Below, in pieces: positions 6,896 through 15,332 of a stretch of DNA of 32,773 nt (its first letter is position 1; every line of letters begins with the position of its first letter). The stretch spans positions 1-32,773 of the forward strand of contig JAGAJP010000014.1 of the NCBI GenBank assembly GCA_017626045.1, in the 5' to 3' direction. The stretch is from Muribaculaceae bacterium (GTDB lineage: Bacteria; Bacteroidota; Bacteroidia; Bacteroidales; Muribaculaceae). A program made the translations under genes and the position numbers. Below the pieces are notes generated by a model that searched no databases, was not told where the DNA came from, and worked only from the letters and a program-made list of their open reading frames with translations.

Positions 6896-8146
6896 ATGGC
6901 AAAGAAAGTAGAAACCGGAACCAACATGATTGACCACTTTGCGGAATTCAAGGAGCAGAAGAACATCGACAAAACCACGATGATCAGCGTGCTCGAGGAA
7001 TCATTCCGCAACGTGATCGAGAAAATGTTTAAGACTGACAAGAACTTCGACGTGATCATGAACCCCGACAAAGGTGACTGCGAGATATATCAGAACCTTG
7101 AGGTCGTGGCTGACGACGCTGTCGAAAACCCCGTGACAGAAATAGGTATCACGGCTGCTCGCGAAATCGACCCGGAGTGCGAGATCGGCGAGGAAGTCAC
7201 AAAACGTATATATTTTGAGAAATTCGGCAGAAGAGCTATCCTCAACCTCAGGCAGACTCTCCAGTCAAAGATCCTCGACCTTCAGAAAGATGCCATTTAC
7301 TCTAAGTTCAAGGAACTCGAGGGAGAAGTTATTTCCGGTGAGGTGCACCAGATATGGAAGAAGGAAATGCTTCTTATCGACGAAGACCAGAACGAGCTCA
7401 TAATGCCGAAAGAGGAGCAGATTCCCGGCGATTTCTTCCATAAGGGTGACGTGGTGAGAGCGGTCGTAAAACGTGTCGACAATCCCAACAACAACCCCAA
7501 GGTAATCGTAAGCCGTACAGACGAGAGATTCCTGCGCCGTCTTTTCGAGCAGGAGGTGCCGGAAGTGCACGACGGCCTCATCACCATTAAGGCAGTGGCT
7601 CGAATCCCCGGAAAGAGAGCCAAGATTGCCGTGGAGAGCTACGACGACCGCATCGACCCCGTAGGTGCATGCGTCGGTATCAAGGGCAGCCGTATTCACG
7701 GCATCGTCCGCGAGCTCCGCAACGAAAACATCGACGTGCTGAACTACACGTCAAATCCATCCCTCTTCATCCAGCGCGCTCTCTCGCCCGCCAAAATCAG
7801 TTCTATCCGTATCAACGAGGAGGCTAAGAAAGCCGAAGTGTTCCTTCACCCCGACGAGGTGTCGCTCGCAATCGGTAAGGAAGGCCTCAACATTCGCCTC
7901 GCAACAATGATTACCGGTTATACAATCGATGTATATCGCGACATCCAGGAGGGTGAGGAAGACATTTACCTTGACGAGTTCCGCGATGAAATCGACGACT
8001 GGGTTATCGAGGCTCTTAAGGATCTCGGACTCGGTACCGCAAAAGCTGTGCTCAACGCTCCTGATTCGATCCTCGCCCAGGCTGACCTGGAAGACGAGAC
8101 CCTCGATCATGTGATGAAGGTGCTGCGTGAGGAATTTGAGGACTAA
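6896..8146 (+). CDS. nusA: Transcription termination/antitermination factor NusA
   Basis: A 416-residue RNA-polymerase-binding factor controlling pausing, termination and antitermination. The N-terminal polymerase-binding domain includes MIDHFAEFKEQKNIDKTTM and VLEESFRNVIEKMF; an S1 domain follows (about residues 135-205), then two KH domains with CVGIKGSRIHGIVREL and AIGKEGLNIRLA. The C-terminus ends with an acidic helical segment and one short helix-hairpin-helix-like part, without the long E. coli-type acidic repeats. The start chosen is ATG 6896 (MAKKVETGTNM), which follows an A-rich stretch; an upstream in-frame ATG at 6806 would add 30 residues encoded by the terminator-like leader and is rejected. 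infB follows after 52 nt. Confidence 0.95.
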   Translation: MAKKVETGTNMIDHFAEFKEQKNIDKTTMISVLEESFRNVIEKMFKTDKNFDVIMNPDKGDCEIYQNLEVVADDAVENPVTEIGITAAREIDPECEIGEEVTKRIYFEKFGRRAILNLRQTLQSKILDLQKDAIYSKFKELEGEVISGEVHQIWKKEMLLIDEDQNELIMPKEEQIPGDFFHKGDVVRAVVKRVDNPNNNPKVIVSRTDERFLRRLFEQEVPEVHDGLITIKAVARIPGKRAKIAVESYDDRIDPVGACVGIKGSRIHGIVRELRNENIDVLNYTSNPSLFIQRALSPAKISSIRINEEAKKAEVFLHPDEVSLAIGKEGLNIRLATMITGYTIDVYRDIQEGEEDIYLDEFRDEIDDWVIEALKDLGLGTAKAVLNAPDSILAQADLEDETLDHVMKVLREEFED

Positions 8147-8198
8147 TTATAATTTCAGGCGGTAATTTTCTGTAACTGCCATAACAAACTGACATAGA

Positions 8199-11105
8199 AT
8201 GCGAATTAAACTAAGCAAAATAGCGAAAGACCTCAACGTCGGTATCGGTACCGCCGCGGAGTTACTTCGCAAACATAATATAGAGGTGGAAGACAATCCA
8301 AACACCCGAATCGATGAGGAGGCCGTCGGTATCCTTACCCGTGCCTTCAGCACCGACAAGAGTGCGAAGGATCTCGCAACTGACCAGTCGACACAACGAC
8401 GTGAAGAGAAAAAGTCAGCTCGCCTCGAACGCGAAAAGGTGGCGGAGGTCAGAAAGGCCGCCGGGCCTAAAATCTTAGGGAAAATAGACCTCTCTACAGG
8501 TAAACCGATTACCGCCGACAAGGAGAAGCCCGAACCTCCCAAAAACGAAACAAAACCTATGGCTCCGCAGGAACAAAAGCCGGAACAAAAACCTGAGCCA
8601 AAACCGGTGACCAAGCCGGAGACGAAGCCGGAAGTCAAACCTGAGGCTAAGCCTCAGCCGAAACCCGAACCTAAGACGGAACCTAAGACAGAGACTAAGC
8701 CAATGGCTAAGCCCGAACCCAAGCCGGAACCCAAGCCGATGGCTGCTTCCGATAATAAACCGGTGGCTAAACCCGCAGCCAAACCCGCTGAAAAAGACCG
8801 CAAGGAAAAGAAGAAACCGGAAGTCGAGGTGACAGAGACCAACGGTGTATACCGTATAAAGTCATCGGCGGAGGCTCCGAAAATCAAAGTGCTCGGAACT
8901 ATCGACCTCGATACCCTCAACCAGACAACGCGGCCTAAAAAGAAAAGCAGAAGCGAACGCAACAGAGGCGGACAGGGGGCTTCCGGCGCACAGGGCTCCG
9001 GATCCGGCGACCGCCGCAGACGCAACCGTATAGGAAAGGAGAAGGTCGATATTGACAAGGCTGCCGCTCACGGCACAAACCAGCGCTCTGAAAAACAGGG
9101 CAAAGGAGGCAACGGACAGCAAAACGCCCAGAAACAGGGCGGTGAAAGGAACCGTGGTAAAAACAAAGGCGGCGACAGAAACCGCCAGCCTCAGCGCCAG
9201 GAGGTTAGTCCGGAAGACGTTCAGAAGCAGGTTAAGGAAACACTCGCCCGCCTCACCAACAAGCCCGCCAAGAAGGCCGTGAAGTGGAAGAAGGAAAAAC
9301 GCGAGGAGTTCCACAACCGCGAGGAGGCTGCCGCAGCTGCTGCAGCAGCTGAAAGCAAGGTACTGAAACTTACAGAGTTCGTTACCGCAAACGACCTCGC
9401 GACAATGATGGACGTGCCTGTCAACAACGTTATCGCGACCTGCATGAACCTTGGAGTGATGGTGTCGATCAATCAGCGTCTCGACGCGGAGACAATCAAC
9501 ATCGTGGCGGATGAGTTCGGATTCTCCACTGAATATGTCAGCGCCGAGGTCACCAACGCCATCGCTACCGAAGAAGACGCCGAGGAAGACCTCATATCAA
9601 GGCCACCTATCGTAACGGTGATGGGTCATGTCGACCATGGCAAGACATCGCTGCTCGACTATATCCGCAATGCCAACGTCATCGCCGGTGAGGCAGGCGG
9701 CATTACACAGCATATCGGCGCATACAATGTGAAACTGAGCGACGGCCGGCGTATCACATTCCTTGACACCCCGGGTCACGAGGCGTTCACCGCCATGCGT
9801 GCGCGTGGCGCCAAGATCACCGACCTCGCCATCATCATCGTGGCTGCCGACGACGACGTGATGCCTCAGACCATCGAGGCTATCAACCACGCAACGGCTG
9901 CCGGTGTGCCAATGGTGTTCGCAATCAACAAAATCGACAAACCTGCCGCAAACCCCGACAAAATCAAAGAGGAACTGGCAAATATGAACTACCTCATCGA
10001 AGACTGGGGTGGCAAATACCAGAGCCAGGATATTTCCGCGAAAAAGGGTATCGGCGTCGACGAACTGATGGAGAAGGTGCTCCTCGAGGCAGAGATGCTC
10101 GACCTGAAGGCAAACCCGAAACGCCGCGCAATCGGCTCCGTAATTGAGTCTTCTCTCGACAAGGGACGTGGATATGTGGCTACCGTAATGGTGCAGAACG
10201 GAACGCTGCGCGTCGGCGACGTTATTCTCGCCGGCACTCACTACGGCAAAATAAAGGCTATGTTCAACGAGCGCAACCAGCGAGTCAAAGAAGCCGGACC
10301 TTCTACCCCCGTGCTGGTGCTCGGTCTTAACGGAGCCCCCGCTGCCGGCGACACCTTCAACGTGCTCGAGACTGAACAGGAAGCTCGTGAAATCGCTTCA
10401 AAACGTGAGCAGCTGCAGCGCGAACTCGGACTGCGCACCACCAAGCGTCTCGGCCTTGAGGAACTCGGTCGCCGTCGCGCTCTCAACGATTTCCACGAAC
10501 TCAACCTCGTGGTGAAGGGCGATGTCGACGGTTCTATCGAGGCGCTTTCCGACTCTCTGATCAAGCTGTCAACTCCCGAAATTCAGGTAAACGTGCTCCA
10601 CAAGGGAGTCGGAGCCATTTCGGAAAGCGATGTCACTTTGGCAGCCGCTTCCGACGCCATTATCATCGGATTCCAGGTGCGTCCCTCCGGAGCCGCCCGC
10701 AAGGAAGCTGAGAAAGAGGGCGTGGAGATTCGTCTGTATTCGGTAATCTACAAGGCGATTGAGGAAGTGAAGCAGGCTATGGAAGGTCTGCTGTCTCCCG
10801 AAATCAAGGAGGAAATCACCGGTACCGCCGAAGTGCTCCAGACATACCATATATCGAAAGTCGGCACTATCGCCGGCGCTATCGTCAGAGACGGACGCCT
10901 CAAAAGCCGCAGCAAGGTGCGCGTGATTCGCGACGGTATCGTGGTTTACTCAGGTGAACTCGGTTCGCTCAAGCGCTTCAAAGACGACGTTAAGGAAGTC
11001 GTCAGCGGTTATGACTGCGGTCTCTCAGTGGCAGGCTACAACGATATCCGCGAAGGCGACCTCATCGAGGGTTACGAAGAAGTCGAAGTGAAGAAGAAAC
11101 TATGA
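8199..11105 (+). CDS. infB: Translation initiation factor IF-2
   Basis: A 968-residue GTPase that places initiator tRNA on the 30S subunit. It begins with an IF2_N-type domain ([23 protein letters not shown]), followed by a long low-complexity linker, about residues 100-390, rich in Lys/Pro/Glu repeats (KPEPKPEPK) and then in Arg/Gly/Asn/Gln. The G domain has GHVDHGKT (476-483), a switch II DTPGH (523-527) and NKID (577-580); the domains that bind the ribosome and fMet-tRNA follow. The core is fully conserved. Its TGA overlaps the ATG of folK (ATGA at 11102-11105). Confidence 0.97.
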   Translation: MRIKLSKIAKDLNVGIGTAAELLRKHNIEVEDNPNTRIDEEAVGILTRAFSTDKSAKDLATDQSTQRREEKKSARLEREKVAEVRKAAGPKILGKIDLSTGKPITADKEKPEPPKNETKPMAPQEQKPEQKPEPKPVTKPETKPEVKPEAKPQPKPEPKTEPKTETKPMAKPEPKPEPKPMAASDNKPVAKPAAKPAEKDRKEKKKPEVEVTETNGVYRIKSSAEAPKIKVLGTIDLDTLNQTTRPKKKSRSERNRGGQGASGAQGSGSGDRRRRNRIGKEKVDIDKAAAHGTNQRSEKQGKGGNGQQNAQKQGGERNRGKNKGGDRNRQPQRQEVSPEDVQKQVKETLARLTNKPAKKAVKWKKEKREEFHNREEAAAAAAAAESKVLKLTEFVTANDLATMMDVPVNNVIATCMNLGVMVSINQRLDAETINIVADEFGFSTEYVSAEVTNAIATEEDAEEDLISRPPIVTVMGHVDHGKTSLLDYIRNANVIAGEAGGITQHIGAYNVKLSDGRRITFLDTPGHEAFTAMRARGAKITDLAIIIVAADDDVMPQTIEAINHATAAGVPMVFAINKIDKPAANPDKIKEELANMNYLIEDWGGKYQSQDISAKKGIGVDELMEKVLLEAEMLDLKANPKRRAIGSVIESSLDKGRGYVATVMVQNGTLRVGDVILAGTHYGKIKAMFNERNQRVKEAGPSTPVLVLGLNGAPAAGDTFNVLETEQEAREIASKREQLQRELGLRTTKRLGLEELGRRRALNDFHELNLVVKGDVDGSIEALSDSLIKLSTPEIQVNVLHKGVGAISESDVTLAAASDAIIIGFQVRPSGAARKEAEKEGVEIRLYSVIYKAIEEVKQAMEGLLSPEIKEEITGTAEVLQTYHISKVGTIAGAIVRDGRLKSRSKVRVIRDGIVVYSGELGSLKRFKDDVKEVVSGYDCGLSVAGYNDIREGDLIEGYEEVEVKKKL

Positions 11106-11527
11106 TATACTATCTGAACCTCGGCAGCAACCTTGGCAACAGACTGCTGCATATCTCCAGAGCGCTAAAGGCTCTCGGAGAAGAGTTCGGACCGTATGAG
11201 ACAAGCCATAAGGTGGAGTCGGATCCCTGGGGATTCGACTCCACCAACCGTTTCGTAAACATCGGTGTGGCAATAGAGTCCGATCTTGAGCCCGAGGAGA
11301 TGCTCCGGAAACTGAAGGAGATTGAAAAAAGTATCTCACATGTCGGGCACCGCAGGCCCGACGGCTCATACAGCGACCGCGAAATAGACATCGACATAAT
11401 GGCTACCGACGGAGGAGAGTTTCATTCCGAAACCCTCAACATTCCGCATCCCCACCTCAGGGAACGAGATTTCTTCATGACACCTCTCAAAGAACTGGCT
11501 CCGGAAATATGGGAAAAATATTGCTGA
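11102..11527 (+). CDS. folK: 2-amino-4-hydroxy-6-hydroxymethyldihydropteridine pyrophosphokinase
   Basis: A 141-residue cytoplasmic enzyme of folate synthesis that transfers pyrophosphate from ATP to the hydroxymethyl pterin. Visible signatures are the N-terminal [10 protein letters not shown], the pterin-site part DPWGF...[12 protein letters not shown], the [19 protein letters not shown] segment whose D96 and D98 bind magnesium, and [20 protein letters not shown]. Length is close to that of compact HPPKs. It is translationally coupled to infB by a 4-nt overlap and overlaps nudC by 19 nt. Confidence 0.93.
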   Translation: MIYYLNLGSNLGNRLLHISRALKALGEEFGPYETSHKVESDPWGFDSTNRFVNIGVAIESDLEPEEMLRKLKEIEKSISHVGHRRPDGSYSDREIDIDIMATDGGEFHSETLNIPHPHLRERDFFMTPLKELAPEIWEKYC

Positions 11528-12168
11528 AAAACGGAAGGGTCGCCCTTTCGGGATGCGACTTCGCGCAAAACGAGGAAAGCGCAGAATGGATAGAACTGCG
11601 CGAGGCATGGCGGCGCCTCGGCGACACAAAATGGCAAATCGCCGCTAAAGAGCAGGAACTCATCAATTTCCGCAGCATGAACCATTTTTGCTCATCATGC
11701 GGAGGAGAGATGGAGGAGGCATCGGAGATATCCTTGAAATGCCGGAAATGCGGCCGCGAGATATGGCCGCACCTGTCGCCGGCGATGGTGGTGCTTGTGA
11801 CGCGCAAAAACGGCGAGGAAGCTCTCCTCGTACATGCAGCAAACTTCCGGAATCCCGACGTCCACGCGCTCGTGGCGGGATTTGTGGAGACCGGTGAGAC
11901 GCTTGAAGAGTGCGTGGCACGCGAGATTCGCGAGGAGACATCGCTTGAGGTAAGCGACATCCGCTACGTAGGAAGCCAGAGCTGGCCATTCCCTTCACAG
12001 ATGATGGTAGGATTCACCGCCCGCTACGAAAGCGGCGAACTGAGACTCGCAGACGGAGAACTGACCCACGCCGGATGGTTCACCCGCAACTCGCTCCCGC
12101 AGCTTCCCACTCCCCCATCCCTTTCCCGCCGCATAATAGACCTCTGGCTCTCCCGCCAACTCCCCTAA
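11509..12168 (+). CDS. nudC: NudC-type Nudix hydrolase (NADH pyrophosphatase/decapping family)
   Basis: A 219-residue protein with the NudC layout: a short N-terminal domain, a zinc ribbon (C61, C64, C78, C81), a Nudix box from G124 (GFVETGETLEECVAREIREE) and the family signature SQSWPFP (156-162) soon after the box. NudC hydrolyses NAD(H) and removes NAD caps from RNA 5' ends. The glycine near the end of the Nudix consensus is replaced by Ser145; the metal-binding glutamates of REIREE are intact. It is shorter than E. coli NudC (257 residues), mainly at the N-terminus. The start at ATG 11509 lies inside folK, suggesting coupled translation. A strong terminator follows 53 nt after its stop. 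Confidence 0.88.
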   Translation: MGKILLKNGRVALSGCDFAQNEESAEWIELREAWRRLGDTKWQIAAKEQELINFRSMNHFCSSCGGEMEEASEISLKCRKCGREIWPHLSPAMVVLVTRKNGEEALLVHAANFRNPDVHALVAGFVETGETLEECVAREIREETSLEVSDIRYVGSQSWPFPSQMMVGFTARYESGELRLADGELTHAGWFTRNSLPQLPTPPSLSRRIIDLWLSRQLP

Positions 12169-12221
12169 ATCAACCCAAATCCGCCTCCATCCCGCCCCAA
12201 AACGCATCCACCAAACACAAC

Positions 12222-12254
12222 AAAGCGGTGTAATCTCATCGATTACACCGCTTT
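12222..12254. terminator. Bidirectional intrinsic terminator between nudC and tRNA-Pro
   Basis: AAAGCGGTGTAATC (12222-12235) and GATTACACCGCTTT (12241-12254) form a perfect 14-bp stem with a 5-nt loop. Its AAA/TTT edges give a T-run on either strand, so it can end the nusA-nudC transcript and the minus-strand tRNA transcript. Confidence 0.85.
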
Positions 12255-12266
12255 ATCTAATTTCTG

Positions 12267-12340
12267 TCGGGGTGAGGCGACTCGAACGCCCGACCTCTAC
12301 GTCCCGAACGTAGCGCGCTAACCAACTGTGCTACACCCCG
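12267..12340 (-). tRNA. tRNA-Pro (anticodon CGG)
   Basis: On the minus strand a 74-nt cloverleaf can be drawn: acceptor CGGGGTG/CACCCCG with discriminator A, anticodon arm CTACG-TTCGGGA-CGTAG with anticodon CGG, and T arm GGGCG-TTCGAGT-CGCCT. The D arm GCAC/GCGC has one non-Watson-Crick pair. The 3' CCA is not encoded and must be added. It reads proline codon CCG. Confidence 0.93.
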
Positions 12341-12380
12341 AGTGCAACGACGTGCGGAGGATTCCGCCCGATTGCGAGTG

Positions 12381-12412
12381 CAAAATTAATCTATTTTTGC
12401 CGAATATGCAAA
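12381..12412 (-). promoter_or_regulatory. Promoter of tRNA-Pro
   Basis: On the minus strand TTTG (12409-12412), 20 nt, then TAATTTTG (12381-12388), a perfect match to the Bacteroidetes consensus. Predicted start is near 12374. The short leader before the tRNA contains GCGGA-ATCC-TCCGC (12354-12367), a small hairpin. Confidence 0.8.
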
Positions 12413-12460
12413 TTTAAAGACTACTTTTTACATACTTTTTCGTAAGTTTCTTTATAAACA

Positions 12461-12491
12461 GATTCCGCCGGCTTTGGAAACCGACGGAATC
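12461..12491 (-). terminator. Terminator of the GLUG lipoprotein operon
   Basis: GATTCCGCCGG (12461-12471) and CCGACGGAATC (12481-12491) form an 11-bp stem including one wobble, with a 9-nt loop, 28 nt beyond the stop of the second lipoprotein gene. On the minus strand it is followed by TGTTTATAAAG, a weak T-tract. From 12413 to 12460 no other feature is seen. Confidence 0.6.
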
Positions 12492-12518
12492 CGATACCTG
12501 TCTATATCTTGACTTCAT

Positions 12519-15332
12519 TCAACGGAAGCTGTGGTATAGATTGTTGTAGGGCGTAGGCACTGCCGGCACTATATATTGCCATATCTTCTGATTGTCGAAA
12601 TCAAACGGATGAGGTATGTTGGAGAAATGATGCTTCTCCATGAGTTCCTCTGTAGTGAGCACTCCATACGCGGCATTATTGGGGTACTCAACTGTGCCCC
12701 AGCTAAATAAACCATCGCCGGAGTCACCGGTAGCGTTTCCGAACGAATTTTGTCCGTCAACACCCACTGTCAGAGTCCGGTATACATCTATATCGTCAAT
12801 TATACTTGGGCACTTATCGGCGATGCCACTGCCGGAGCTTATGCCTGCATTGAAACAGTCACTGAGACGAATGTGGTCACCCATACGCGCCACTATTCCA
12901 TAGCCGTCGTCGCCCGCGTTGACTGCGCCGAAATTGCAACACTGCGAAACCTCGACACAATTATCCATGCGCTCGGTCACAGCGCCGATTGTGGAAATAG
13001 CATTGGTAAGAACAAGGGATGTGATGCCTGCGGCTGGTCCCGACACGACGAGTCCGGCAACGGCAATCACACACTTCTCAACGGCGAGAACTACCTCGCG
13101 CGCCTTCTCGATGGATGCTACCTGATTATTAATATCCTCAAGACGGTCATGGATGGCGTCTGAATAGGCATCCTCATCTTCTTCAGTGAGCGAATCATCG
13201 AAATCCTTCACGTTGGAATAGACGGCAGACGGAAGAGAGCTGATTCCGGGGAGATTGAACCCCGAGGTTGGGATTGCGGCTGCTACTTCCTGATGCATAC
13301 GGGCGGACATCTCATCGCACCTTGCGGGAACCTGCTGCTCGTATAGTTCGTCCCACTTGCTGAGATCTTCGAGCTGGAGAGGATTGGCTGCCGACTTAAC
13401 CACATCCAGAACGCTCCTCGCAGCCTTTACAACCTTTCTCGCCTTCTTTATCTTCACGATAAAATCTGCAACGTCTATCGGAGGAATATTAAGTGCGCGT
13501 AAAATCTTATAGGTAGTCTTCACGTCACCCTCTACAAGAGAAGCGATGTCATCTTCAGTGAGGGAATTGCTGTCGCCGGCGCGCGCCACTATGCCGCCCG
13601 CCATTGAGGAGCCGTCAACCGTTCCGTAATTAGTGCAGAAATTAACCATACCGGTGCTTCCGCCGAGACCGAGAACTCCTCCGCTCATACCCGACGATGA
13701 GATATACCCGAGGTTTGAGCATGCCGTAAGAATATAGTAGGAAGAGCGACCCAACACTCCCGCCGCACATTCATGCGCATTGACAGGACCGTTGTTGTAG
13801 CACGAATGAATGACTGCCACCGGAGCATACCCTACGATGCCCCCGGCAAATGTGCCGTGACCGTAAACCTCACCCTTGTTGTAGGAATCACTGACAGATA
13901 CCTGCGCTTCCCCAACGATTCCACCGGTATTGTCATCGCCCTCCACGAGACCGTAGTTGTGGGCGCTTCCAATTGTCACATCCGAATACGTTCCGTCGCT
14001 TTTGCGCATCACGGTGCTTCCGACAATGCCGCCGGTGCCTACATTGCCTGAGACATGTCCGTTGTTGACCACCGCCACCAACGCCGAGGCTCCGATGCCC
14101 CCGGCGATGCCGCCGGTGCCGAGACACTGCTCTGCGGTCACCGTACCGTAGTTGACACAGTCGGATATATTTGATTCTGATACTCCTCCGATAATACCAC
14201 CGGCACATCGGGTGCCTGCGGCATACACATTGGCATAGTTGGCGCAACTGTCAATGGCTACGGATGCGTTGAGCGTTCCTCCCCCTACAAGTCCGCCTAC
14301 AAAAGAACCGTCCTTGCGGTTGCTTACAGGAAGATTCTCATTTACACATCTTGACATCATCAACACAGCGTTTGCCTCTACTCCTCCGACTATTCCTCCT
14401 ACAAAATTGATTCCGAAGACCTCGCTGGCTTCTGATGACTTGACCCGAAGACGAACATTGTCAACCACTGTGGAAGTCTGGTCAACACCGGAAATACCAA
14501 CAATCGCCCCTATGAGAGCACCGGAGGCTCCGGCTCCGACGACTACCGGATTCTCCATCACAACGTTGCGGAAAGTAGCACCCGCCACATATCCGAAAAG
14601 TCCGGTCGCAGGCACTGATGACGACGCAGGTGCGTCTTTAGAGTCAAGTGTGCGGACCGCGCAGTATGAAATCTTATGTCCGCGCCCGTCGAACACACCT
14701 TCAAACGGGAATGCCTGGGTATTGCAGATGGGAACGAAACCTTTGTTATAGAATCTTGTCATGTCGATATCTGCAACCTGCATGAAGCAGACATCTTTCG
14801 ATGGATTCTTGCCTTCGGCAAACATCTCGCGCATCATGGCGAAACCGGTCTCCGACGCTATACGGTAAGGATTCCTTGAGGTCCCTTCGCCGAAAAGAAG
14901 TTTCATCTTATCATAGTTCTCCGGAGAAACGCTATTGGAAGCGGATCCGACACTCAAGGTGCATCCCATGTGATGGTCCTGCACTTTGGCCGGTCCGTCC
15001 ATCTGCACTGACGTCACCACATAGTCGCCCTGACGGAGATGCTGATGGAAATCGATGACCGAGCGCCCGTTTTTCACATAGTGGCGCGCCTTGACCGACA
15101 CCGGCACATTGCCGTTCTGATATATGAGTTTGACGACTGCCTCTCCCTCAGGAAAGCGGTCTGAGAAGTCGGCGGGCAATGTCACTTCAGACACAGCTCC
15201 GAAACCCGCCTCTACCTCTGCGGGATCCTTGACATCACTATTCTCGCTGCATGATTGGGCGGGAAGCATAACGGCAACAAGAGCCGCGCATATAGCGACT
15301 CTATACATAACAGAGATTTTTTTCATAATCAT
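12519..15332 (-). CDS. GLUG-repeat surface lipoprotein with helical insert
   Basis: A 937-residue predicted lipoprotein: signal peptide, then lipobox PAQSC (Cys28) followed by SENSD, an acidic start typical of lipoproteins exported to the Bacteroidetes cell surface. After an N-terminal domain of ~120 residues and the entry segment GTSRNPYRIASETGF, it consists of GLUG-type beta-helix repeats (GGIVGG, GGIIGG, GGIAGG, with CVNYGTV or CYNNGPV between). The repeats are interrupted at about residues 590-790 by a mostly helical insert with KIKKARKVVKAARSVLDVV and a Gly/Ala-rich hydrophobic stretch (VIAVAGLVVSGPAAGITSLV); one more repeat set and a C-terminal part follow. Substrate or partner is unknown; such proteins are usually adhesin- or matrix-like. 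Its start overlaps the previous gene's stop by 4 nt; M3 is an alternative start. Confidence 0.8.
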   Translation of the reverse strand: MIMKKISVMYRVAICAALVAVMLPAQSCSENSDVKDPAEVEAGFGAVSEVTLPADFSDRFPEGEAVVKLIYQNGNVPVSVKARHYVKNGRSVIDFHQHLRQGDYVVTSVQMDGPAKVQDHHMGCTLSVGSASNSVSPENYDKMKLLFGEGTSRNPYRIASETGFAMMREMFAEGKNPSKDVCFMQVADIDMTRFYNKGFVPICNTQAFPFEGVFDGRGHKISYCAVRTLDSKDAPASSSVPATGLFGYVAGATFRNVVMENPVVVGAGASGALIGAIVGISGVDQTSTVVDNVRLRVKSSEASEVFGINFVGGIVGGVEANAVLMMSRCVNENLPVSNRKDGSFVGGLVGGGTLNASVAIDSCANYANVYAAGTRCAGGIIGGVSESNISDCVNYGTVTAEQCLGTGGIAGGIGASALVAVVNNGHVSGNVGTGGIVGSTVMRKSDGTYSDVTIGSAHNYGLVEGDDNTGGIVGEAQVSVSDSYNKGEVYGHGTFAGGIVGYAPVAVIHSCYNNGPVNAHECAAGVLGRSSYYILTACSNLGYISSSGMSGGVLGLGGSTGMVNFCTNYGTVDGSSMAGGIVARAGDSNSLTEDDIASLVEGDVKTTYKILRALNIPPIDVADFIVKIKKARKVVKAARSVLDVVKSAANPLQLEDLSKWDELYEQQVPARCDEMSARMHQEVAAAIPTSGFNLPGISSLPSAVYSNVKDFDDSLTEEDEDAYSDAIHDRLEDINNQVASIEKAREVVLAVEKCVIAVAGLVVSGPAAGITSLVLTNAISTIGAVTERMDNCVEVSQCCNFGAVNAGDDGYGIVARMGDHIRLSDCFNAGISSGSGIADKCPSIIDDIDVYRTLTVGVDGQNSFGNATGDSGDGLFSWGTVEYPNNAAYGVLTTEELMEKHHFSNIPHPFDFDNQKIWQYIVPAVPTPYNNLYHSFR

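Noticed and set aside
8570..8790. Short repeats that could suggest a CRISPR array
   Set aside because: They are in-frame codons for KPEPK repeats of IF-2, without constant repeat length or unique spacers.
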